From Brachycybe producta (lineage: Eukaryota > Arthropoda > Diplopoda > Playtdesmida > Andrognathidae), in contig JAUPFP010000013.1 in assembly GCA_036925085.1 (NCBI GenBank), forward strand, positions 4,456,655 through 4,520,654: DNA of 64,000 nucleotides. Direction: 5' to 3'. Positions 55,000 through 64,000 of the stretch are shown in pieces. How positions within the stretch are numbered: position 1 is the stretch's first letter; each line of letters begins with the position of its first letter. Position numbers and translations under genes: made by a program. The notes beneath the pieces are model-generated. The model had not been told where the DNA came from and made no database searches. It saw nothing but the letters and a program-made list of their open reading frames with translations.

Positions 55000-57900
55000 T
55001 TATTAATTTATTATTTATTTGGAATTTGTTGAAAATTGAAAGGTGATTGCCCAACTTTTTTTTTATATTTATAAAGAATTTATTTAAAAAGAAACAAAAC
55101 TATTTTTAGATTTGTGATTTTAAACTCGTTTTTATTGAAAGTCATAAAAATATTAAATTTGAAGCGAAAAAAAAAAAAAAACACAACACGGGGTAAAATG
55201 ACGTTTTAAAATAATTTTAGACATGGGCGGCCACACATAAGGGCAAGAGAGGGCACTTGGCCCGTCTTGGAAAATGAAGTTAGACTCTTTAAAACAAGGG
55301 TTTCAACAGAATAAATCAGTGAGTTCCAAGTTGAAGTTGAAGTTCAAGTGCCAAGTTTCTTACTTGAGTTTTTGAGCTCCAAGATTGCTAATTAACCAAA
55401 ACATGACGCAAGATAAAACTATAGTAAAGTCTATAAAGAGTTTTTAAGTTTAGCTTTTTTTAAGTTTCGCTTTGGCGTATGAGCTCGTAAGTTACCTTTT
55501 CGAATACGGCATTAAGTTAATAGTTTTCAGAATTTATTTTCAATTTATTTTCATAAAAAGTTTTTATAATTTTTTTTTTGAAAATTATTAAAAATTATAT
55601 TCAGATATTTTGTCAAGTGGTGTATATATTTTAATCATGAATATTAATTTCCATATTATTTATTGTCCTTATCACTCATTGATGATCAATGGATCGCCAT
55701 AAAATGGCAGAAAATCTCAGGCTAGATGAAATGACTAGCTTCTTTGGGGTGGTTTTATGAAAATGACTGTTTTCATTTTATTTAAATAATAAATATGCAT
55801 TTCATAATTATTATGCAAAACTGCAAAAGGTGGGAAAGTTTACTCTTAAGTTACCCCTGCTGTGAGACCTCCCAAGAAACTTTGTGACTATCATATATTT
55901 TTTTTTCTAGAATTTTTAAGCATGTTATTAAAAGGCGAAAATTAATTTTTATAACGAGCTTTTTTATATTTAAAGGTGTGTGTATGTTTCTACTTTTTAA
56001 TTTAATTGAAGGTGGGGGGACCTCTTTTTTTCTGCTATAAAGCGATTTAAGCGTCAACTAAGGCATGGATCACACATGCAGAAAAAAGATTTAACTAATT
56101 GCAGAAAAAAAGATTTAACTAATTTGAATAATTGCACTTTCTATATGTATCTGGCTGAGAATGTAGGATGAAATTGTTTCTTTTTGCGGCACGGAATTAC
56201 ATGTTATCAGCCAATAGGAAGGCCTTCAGCCTTCAGTAGCATTATTCTTCATGGCTCTTTCGTCTATTCTTCCCCCCCCCCCTCTTCTATAAAGTCAGCA
56301 AATGTCTATGAAGTGTTTTCTGTTCTTATGTATGAGAGCCATTGAACGCGAATGAAAGCTGAAAAGTAGCTAAGTGATGGATCAAACATGCTAAAAAAAA
56401 AAAGAAAAACATCAGAAAATAGAAATTCAGAAATAAAATTCAGTTCTATTTTTCTGTATTTCTTTGCACTCAAAGAAACATGGCGCTACTGGCAAATGCC
56501 TTACAAAATGGGATTCAGTGGACATTTATAGCATGTGTGTCACGGTGTGTGTGATCTATCCTTAAAAGTTTATTCCGTTTTTTATTGCTGTTTTCTACTT
56601 ATTTTTCTGCATGTGTGATCCAGTCGTTAAACTAGTTGAAAGTGGAATTAATCCAAAAAAGTAATTTTATATAAATGTGGGGTCCATTTATGAATTTAAT
56701 AAATCATAAAAGAAAAACTTTATTGTTTTTAATTTGTTTAGTAATTCTTTTTTTTTATGTTTAAAAAGTGATATTAGGGCCAAGGACCTTTCTATTTGTT
56801 CCTCCTGCACCTGACACCTTCCCCCCTCCCCCTGAATTCCCTTTCATTTGAGAGAAAAAAAAACAAGACGAAAAAAATGCGAAAGAAATTCTTAAAACAT
56901 TTTCTAGAATGCATTCATTGTATGTAAAATTGTAAACTTATAGCCAACTATCATGTTATGGAAAAGAGGCGGGAAAAACATTTTTATTTATAGGGTTCGA
57001 TGGCACCACTGGTCTATATTAGCCACCTTATAGCCTTGTTTTTCATTTGCACACATTTCTGAAAAGTGATAAATCTGTGCAATGCATCAAGAGCACGTTA
57101 TTTTTTTTTTCTCTCCTCAATTTCAATCTTGTATATAATGCATATGTTGCTGTCAATCTGCGGAATCAGTCAATCTGCAGATTACCTAGGCAATTTGCAA
57201 AACAACCACCCTCCTAGTGAATGTGTAAAATTCAACACCTAAATTGTATTGAAATTTGCAGATTCACTAGCAGTTTACAGATTGCCTGATTCTGTAGATT
57301 AACAGTACAGAGGTTGGAAAAAGTCTGGTGTTTTCAAATTTTCAATGGGACTTGTTATACGGGACTACTTAAGTGTCGATGACTGATGATTTCGACAGTC
57401 TTGGGAAGAGGGTATGGGGGACATATTAGACAATCCATAGGAGAGTCTGTAATCATAAAAAGGTCTAGAACCCCTGACCTATAGAAACACCTCAATGACG
57501 CCCCATTCTGAATTGGTCTAACTTATGAAGAACCCATTGCACACACAGGAAATGAAGACGTTCTTGTCTTGCAGACATCACTAGGAATGTTTGGAACCCC
57601 AACAGTTCATTCCCGCTTTTCTGGTTCATGTGCGAAGGGGGTATGGGGAGAAATAACAGGCAGTTAGAAATCGGGGAGAACTTCAGTTGGCTCCGCCCTT
57701 GTTATGACGACCGGCAACTTCTAATTGGTTTGTTGTGTGGTTCGACGTTGAAAAGGGCGGAGCATGTGACGTCAGACTACATAACCAACCAATTAGAAGT
57801 TGCCGGTCGTCATAACAAGGGCGGAGCCAAATGAAGTTCTCCCCGATTTCTAACTGCCTGTGGAGAAATATGAGGCAACCCATTTTGGATGAAAATGCTT

Positions 57901-58880
57901 CTAGCTAATTAAAAAGTTGCTACTAGGTGGCACTGTAAACCCAAATTACCAACAATAAAAGGAAATTTCCCGGTTAATTAAATTAGTCTGAACTCGACTT
58001 ATGTTTAGTATTTTTTCACCAAACAAACTTTTATTCTTATCGGCGAATAAAAATGAAGGTGCATGCTATTTTTTTCTTTCCATAATTATTCTAGATCGAA
58101 TAACGAAAACACGACCGTTTTCCCATGTTAATTTAGATATTAAAAAAATTCTAACAATTAAAATAGTCTGAAATCATTAAATACCAAGGTTTTAAACTTC
58201 CAGAGTCACTTCCATTAATTGGCTATGGTCTGTATCTAGGTGCAAGAGGTATTTTTATGATGAGATCCTTAAAAATAACTTTTAATAGGGTTTTTTAAGG
58301 CGTTTACTGTTTTTTTTTTTTTTACATTTTTTTAAATTATATTTATGATTTTATCAATAAATATAAAACTTGATGGTATCTTGGCTTCATGGCAATCGAA
58401 ATTCTCATAAAAGAAGTTCTGTTTTATAAAAATACTCGTATTGCTAGCAATGAAACTACTTCTCTTGTCTACTTAGTATCCAGCTTACTATTCTAGTTTC
58501 TAAGAAAGTTTTGGATTTTTTTTTCTATAATGCTTCTTCTTATACAAAATTGTAAATCTTTCAATTGTGTTGTTAGCGAATTTACTTGTAATCCACATGG
58601 AAAAAAAAAGCTAATTTGAAACTTTATTATGTAAAATTCTTTCAGAATGACACGAATTAAAAAAACACAAAAAAGGTGCATAAATTATAATAACTTCGTG
58701 ATGTTTAACTATACGTACAATATGGAGATATTATACATAGCTTAAAAGCGGTTTTCTTTCTACCTTTGATGTTACAAAAGTGTCATAACAAAATGGCAAT
58801 TAAGATGTAAATGGCCTGAGTATTCATTTTTTTTTTTTTAAACAGAAGATGTTTTAAGTATGCCACCAGATATTTGATGT
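55000..58880. other. No gene seen apart from one MITE
   Basis: A+T-rich. AGAAAAAAGATTTAACTAATT is tandemly duplicated at about 56078-56122. TTACAAART GGGATTCAGTGG-type sequence at 56500 resembles 52910, so another dispersed repeat is present. The fold-back MITE lies at 57656-57861. Confidence 0.45.
57656..57861. mobile_element. Fold-back MITE, 9-bp TSD family, copy E (near-perfect)
   Basis: Arms of about 95 bp are almost identical, and the 9-bp target duplication GGAGAAATA (57647-57655 and 57862-57870) is perfect. It looks like the youngest copy. The long arms and 9-bp duplication resemble Mutator-like MITEs, but no transposase is present to prove the superfamily. Confidence 0.85.
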
Positions 58881-58881
58881 T

Positions 58882-58940
58882 TGAATAATTCTTCTGCAAG
58901 CAACCTAGAACGCTTGTGGCAGAGGGACTATTTACTCCCC
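58882..58940 (-). repeat. Fragment of the LINE 3' UTR
   Basis: TCTGCAAGCAACCTAGAACG followed by CTTGTGGCAGAGGGAC matches the reverse complement of the UTR block in the LINE copies at 14956 and 43467. Short and diverged. Confidence 0.45.
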
Positions 58941-59116
58941 AGAAAAGCATCATAAAAATACATTATCAATATAATCTTTTAATGCGTACTACAGTAGAAT
59001 TTTGATTATGTAGATCTCTGTAATCCAGACTTCCGGGTAATCCAGACCAGCTTTTATCATAATGCTTTTTTTTAGTTTATCATCAATTTTGACTTTTTTT
59101 TAAACTTCTCAATAAA

Positions 59117-59250
59117 GGACATGGGAGCGGAAGTGGTATAGTGGGTAGGTCACGGGACATCCAACATGCCTGTGGCACCGCTGCCAGGTGGGCTAATTGC
59201 CCACCATATGTTGGATGTCCCGCGACCTATCCACTACTGCTCTCATGTCC
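59117..59250. repeat. Fold-back with tRNA-A-box-like arm
   Basis: A left arm of about 50 bp from GGACATGGGAGCGG to GGGACATCCAACATG pairs with a right arm ending CTCTCATGTCC, around a short spacer that itself contains GGTGGGC / GCCCACC. TGGTATAGTGGGTAGG in the arm resembles an A box; no B box was seen. Confidence 0.7.
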
Positions 59251-59328
59251 AGCATTGGTTTGGGTGATTCCTTCATTCGGACTTTTGGTAATCTGAATCA
59301 TATCCGGCGGTTTCATTTGAATTTGAAT

Positions 59329-59385
59329 AATTACTCTGCAAGCAGCACAGAAGGCCTGTGACAGAGGAACCATTTAGTCCAAAAG
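59329..59385 (-). repeat. Second fragment of the LINE 3' UTR
   Basis: TTACTCTGCAAGCAGCACAG followed by GGCCTGTGACAGAGGAAC, the same block in the same orientation as 58882-58940, about 450 bp away with a fold-back between them. Confidence 0.45.
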
Positions 59386-59760
59386 TAGTGCTCATATAAA
59401 TGTAATGTCAAAATAAACATTTGTTTCCTGTGATACCATATAATAGGTTCTCCATGCATGACTTTTTTTTTTTTTTGATAAAGTTATTCTTTTTCTTTTC
59501 TGAATATAAATATTATAATAGGTATATAGAATAATAATAAAAAAACACTTTATATTCTTCTTCTTCTTCTGAGAGAGAGTCTTGTGCCTTTCAATTATTA
59601 ATTTATTAGTGAACGCGTGTCTAAAATGCTGTAAAATAATGCCCCACCTTTTACTCTTTCGATTTCTATGTATAATGGCCTTTTATCACCACCTCCTTTT
59701 CCCATGATCCCAGTGTTCATCATCATCATCTTAAAAATCTCTACAAAAATACAATAGGCC

Positions 59761-59781
59761 TACTACTACTACTACTACTAC

Positions 59782-59819
<38 letters not shown>

Positions 59820-59833
59820 CTACTGCTACTACT
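59761..59833. repeat. (TAC)n(TAG)n(TAC)n palindromic microsatellite
   Basis: Seven TAC units switch to about thirteen TAG units and back to TAC. TAC/TAG-phase repeats are near reverse complements (CTA/TAG, TAC/GTA), so the block can fold on itself. Confidence 0.9.
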
Positions 59834-60404
59834 AATATTACTATACAAGCAAAATCGCAAATGGTCTGTATCAGTTGCGCTTCATTTTTTAGTAAATTAC
59901 TTAAGAATGATGTCGGTAGCTTAAGAAATCTTATTACTTTTTTTTTAAACAAAAACAAAAATAAAAGTTAGGAAGAAGAAGAAAAAAAAAAACACTCTAC
60001 TGGCCACTGGAAGAGGAGAAAAAGGAGTTTTAATTTTAATGAAAGTCACACTTTATTTATATAAGAGAAAAGTTAAGAATAAAAATGAGTTCATCAACTT
60101 CCGCAAGATGATTTGAATAATGATCTTTTTTTTTTAATCTAAAAAAAAAATTGTTTCAACTAAGAATTAACAAAAAAAAAATCTTTGTTCTCTTTTTGTT
60201 TCACTTTCTGTGCTGAAAGTTATTTTTATAGAGAAAATTTTTATTTTATATAAAAACTTGAATAAATTATTGCATTCTGAAGTGATTTTTATGAATGGAT
60301 TGAATTACTTGAAATTTGGGTTGATTGTGCATTTTGTAACACAATTATGTTTTTTTTAAAATAAAAAAAACTAGTTAAGAGATCTTTTATGAGATCTTTT
60401 TACT

Positions 60405-60702
60405 AAGGCTCGGATTTTATTGCAATTTGAAGTAAATGTTTCTCAATTTGTGGCTCAAGTGCCAATTGTAAAGTAATAACCATCATTAGAGCAACTGTCA
60501 TTTTTCTAATGAAAAGGGCTAGATAGAGGCTAAATGTCTGGCTACTATCAGTTGTCAAAAAAGAGTTCTAGCCTCTAATCAGTGTATTTGTTTGAAAAAC
60601 AAAATTTTTGATTGATGTAACTGGGATAGTTATACCACAATTGGCTTTTGTGCCATAGATTGAGAAACATTTATTTGATATTGCATACAAATCCGAGCCC
60701 TA
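60405..60702. mobile_element. AGGGCTCGGAT-family element, uninterrupted
   Basis: AAGGCTCGGATTTTATTGC and its inverse GCATACAAATCCGAGCCC bound about 300 bp. TACTA occurs at both flanks. Useful as the reference for the two interrupted copies. Confidence 0.7.
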
Positions 60703-61015
60703 CTAATTACCGATAAAATCATAAAATTATGACAATCACACCTTATGATGTCACTACTGGTGTTATAATTTTATGACTATAGTATTATGCTGTATACCAG
60801 TCAATGGCAGTCAATTTGTTTTCTGACCAAATTTGTGTTTTAAAACAGGAAGTGACATTTTAACCATTCATTTATCTGGTTAATTTTAATTTAATGCATG
60901 GAGTCTACTGTATTGTTGGTTACTTTACACATCTCTGTTTACACTAAAAATAAACTGTTATATTTTTAACTGTGATTAAACTTTAAAATGTAAACTTAGG
61001 GAAATAAGGGACTTA

Positions 61016-61545
61016 AGGTGGTTTTAAAGTTTAAATGCTTTTTGAAGTCTTGATTATTATGTCTTTCAGGTGCAAAATGAAGAGAAACTTAACTGTGTTT
61101 TAGAAACTATAATACCTAGTACACACGTGATAATTAAAATGAATTTAAATACTAAACGTGTTTTACAGAGCCCTGTGAAGGACAAACAAACAATATGTTG
61201 AATTCAATTTATTCAGTTAATTAATCTCAAAATATTGAGTTAATACTTAAATATAATATAGAAACTATTGACAAAATATTGATTAAGTATTTCAATTTAA
61301 AATATTAATAATAAAGTCAATTTTTATTTGGTTCATGTCCTTAACTGGATTCCGTATAATTCACCTAAACACATTTAATTTAAATTCATTTAACTCATGT
61401 GTGTACAAGGTATAAGGTATTAAATGAATCAGCTACTCTTTTAGTTTCTTAAAAAAAAGCTTTCAAAATTTTTCTTAATTTTGTTGCTGAAAGACAAAAG
61501 AACCAGAGTTTGAGATGTGTTTACATTTCAAAACCACCTTAAATA
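61016..61545. mobile_element. GGTGGTTTTAAA-family element, both ends present
   Basis: Opens TTAAGGTGGTTTTAAAG and closes CAAAACCACCTTAA, so TTAA target and inverted ends are both visible. A 300-bp TACCTAGTACACAC element (61113-61412) is nested inside, next to the TAGAAACTA block. Confidence 0.7.
61113..61412. mobile_element. MITE, TACCTAGTACACAC family, copy 3 (reverse)
   Basis: Starts TACCTAGTACACACGTGATA and ends CATGTGTGTACAAGGTA, in the opposite orientation to copies 1 and 2. It is nested in the TTAA-type element at 61016-61545. Confidence 0.75.
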
Positions 61546-61654
61546 AGAAAAAAAAAATTCAGCAAATGTGATGGTTTCCTTTTTTTTTACCTTTTTTTTT
61601 TCTCTAAGCTTTTAAAATAATTTTTAACTTAATATAATCTATATAATATAATCA

Positions 61655-61921
61655 CTTAAGGGTATTTTCATGTTTATATCTTTCAAAATAAACTTTTTAT
61701 GTGTGTTTGAAAATGGCCAAACTTTCAGCTATTTTTAAATATTTTTTTTTCTATAAAAAGTTTATTTTGAAAGATATCACCACAAAAATACCTTTATGTG
61801 ATTGTGTTACTCTTCTAGTTTTTAAAACACTTTCAAGTTTCTCTTATTTTTTTTTTCTTCTTGAAAGACAACAACCAGAGTTGGATTGGGGGGGGGGGGC
61901 TTACACTATAAAACCATCTTA
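61655..61921. mobile_element. GGTGGTTTTAAA-family core and right end
   Basis: Symmetric CTTAAGGGTATTTTCATG / AAGATATCACCAC core, the TTCTAGTTTTTAAAACACTTTC block, and a CTATAAAACCATCTTAA right end. The left arm is short. Confidence 0.55.
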
Positions 61922-61929
61922 AATGCTAA

Positions 61930-64000
61930 ATATTTGTAGTTATTACAAATTTAGCCAGATTAGCAACCGGTGGTCAAGACTTGAAAATTCTAGCATAAAT
62001 TTAACCAGTATTTTTTTTTAAAAAAATAAACAACTTTTAAAAAGCGTAATAATGTGGTTTTAGTAAATTAAGCTACTAATTAGTAGTTGTAATTACTAAT
62101 TTGTCACTTGATGTCAAGTTCAAATAGACATCCAGGGGGGGGGGGAGGTCTCTGAAACACATAGACCTATGTTGGCCTACTATCAACACTTACAAATTTT
62201 TGTTGTCATTGTGGGCACAGTCCAGTGACCAGCCCTGATATTATTCATTCATTCATTCATTCATTTTTTTCTTATAAATTTTACATTTCAGGTTTGAAGA
62301 GAGACATAAAAATGAAGGAAAAAAAATTTAACAATTTTTATTGACAAAGAAAAATAAAAGTATGAACAAGGAGGTCAAAACGCAGACGAGCGTGAAGGCT
62401 ATGTCATTTAATTTTTTAAAAGAAGTTATTCAATAAGAAAATTATTATTTTTCTTATTTGGTTAAAGGGACACAAGTGGCTCACGATTTGACCGGCCTTT
62501 TTTTATCACCAGATTTCTACTGCTGATTGTGCAAGTTAGTAAGTACAAATGCAATCAAAATTAATGATAGACCGACCCTACATATAATCAAAAATTATTC
62601 ATTTGTATAGTCTATAGTGAGTGAGGGTGGGGCGGCCTGAAATGAGAGAGAAATTATTAGCATAAATTGAAATATGATTAATATGCCCACCACACCCGGC
62701 CACCAACTGGTGCCTCGGTTTTTTGTTGTTGGGACCTTTGTTGCTCTGAAATATCACAAAGGGACTACTGGATACTGCAGAAAACCTGCAAAATAAAGTC
62801 TGGTGTATATCTTTCAGTTAGTCAGTCACATAAGTAAGACTAAGCAGTTCGTATAGCTGCTAGCCTCCAAAGGAAGATTTGTGTTTGTTTATTAGTTTGC
62901 TTAATGTCCCCATCAACATTGAGGTCATTTTAGAGACATAAAAGACAAATCATTACAAAGGAAATTTTCAAACACAAGGCATTTTTTCCCAATCGAAGTG
63001 AAATTAAATCATTAACTTTTTTGAACTGCAGTTAATATTTGGTAGTGGAAACGAGGTAACAACACTCAGCCAAATTTCCTTCTTGAATGTGTTCTTAACT
63101 ATTATTAGTTTTTAGTGTCAGGTGAAATATAGGCTTTTTTCAACAGTGATTGATTTAGGTATGGTTGGCATTTAGTTCACTTGTCACTTAATTTCAAGTG
63201 TGTTTGTCTAGACAACAATAAGTAGAAAATAAGGGGGGGGGGATGTTGTGGGAGGGTAACATAGCCTCATAATATAGGCAACAGGAGCGTGACATATGGG
63301 AACTCACGACTTTGAAACACAATTCTCAACAATATTTCATTAAATATTTATGCTTCCAGGTTATTATTATTATCATTATTATTATTATCTATGTAAACTT
63401 TTGTGTGTTCATTTTGTTATGCTTCTTCTTAGCTAGTGACATAACAACACAAAAAATAATTTTGCTTCTTTACGAAAAAAAAAAAAAAGGCAACTTATTT
63501 TTTTTATTGTAAAACTTTTAAAACATTCTTATTTTGAATTTTAGGTAACCCTCCTCCTTCTGCTCTTTTTTTTTATTAAAGCAACGACAATTGTTATTTC
63601 GTTTTTAAAACAATTCTTTTGTTCATTTGATTTGCTGTGCAACATATAAAGACATATATAAGAATTTTTTAACTTTCTTTCTATTTTGAAAAATTTATAC
63701 ACAGTGTAACTTGAACATTACGTTTTTAAAAATAGAGATTAGAGAAAGCAAAAAAAAAAAGTCTAAAAAAAAATGATGTAATGTAATCAAATGACATAAC
63801 ACAAATTTCAACATGATTTGGGTAAATTACAAGGTGATCTAATAGTCAGTAAGCCACTCATTGTAAGAAAAACACCGTGAACGCAACAAGAGTGTCTCCT
63901 CCGTCTGGTGGTGAACACATTTAACTATCAAATGCATATTTCAATGAGACTCATGACGTCATGATTATCCCTATATCACATTAGAATTGAACTTTTGATG
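61930..64000. other. No gene seen
   Basis: A+T-rich with G homopolymers, (ATTC)n at 62244-62268, one MITE end, and TGACGTCA at 63954-63961. Confidence 0.5.
62990..63056. repeat. Solitary end of the CCTCGTTTCCACTAC family
   Basis: TTAACTTTTTTGAACTGCAGTTAA followed by TGGTAGTGGAAACGAGG and TA matches one terminus of the family; no partner end is seen nearby. Confidence 0.5.

Overview
This window is nuclear DNA from an invertebrate animal. It is strongly A+T-rich, with long A/T homopolymers, short spliceosomal introns and very dense small transposons. The taxon cannot be fixed from the sequence. The actin gene has introns at codons 42/43, 122/123 and 269 (phase 1), sites shared with vertebrate-type cytoplasmic actins.

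Genes. Three protein-coding genes can be supported. (1) A complete cytoplasmic actin, minus strand, has four coding exons between 2505 and 3872 (376 aa). Its upstream region holds a TATA box (4927-4935) and two CArg/SRF sites. (2) A plus-strand gene with four coding exons (17994-25999, 217 aa) matches the FAM104/VCF family of nuclear VCP/p97 cofactors. Its N-terminal RKR-x(n)-KR nuclear signal lies in exon 2 and its C-terminal helix in exon 4. The start region carries ETS- and YY1-like motifs typical of a housekeeping promoter. (3) A minus-strand final exon (33938-34981) encodes a secreted, low-complexity N/Q/T/P-rich protein with a signal peptide, basic processing-like sites and an internally duplicated motif. 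I do not recognise its family.

Repeats. Most of the rest, including the VCF-like gene's introns, consists of non-autonomous transposons, often nested. They include: a fold-back family with 9-bp target duplications (seven copies); TTAA-flanked families beginning GGTGGCTGAATAGAT or GGTGGTTTTAAA; a TA-flanked family beginning CCTCGTTTCC; PIF/Harbinger-like elements with TTA duplications; two hAT-like elements with perfect 8-bp duplications; a ~300-bp TACCTAGTACACAC family; LINE 3' ends; a tRNA-derived SINE-like family; and a mariner/IS630-like relic split by two younger insertions.

Layout. 1-2.5 kb: repeats and actin 3' flank. 2.5-5.2 kb: actin and promoter. 5.2-17.5 kb: gene-free DNA with MITEs, a minisatellite and CRE-like sites. 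17.5-26.2 kb: VCF-like gene. 26.3-31.3 kb: fold-back elements and the mariner relic. 33.9-35 kb: secreted-protein exon. 35-64 kb: gene-free, repeat-rich. The three genes show no evident functional link. Coordinates were read by eye; repeat boundaries may be off by a few bases.
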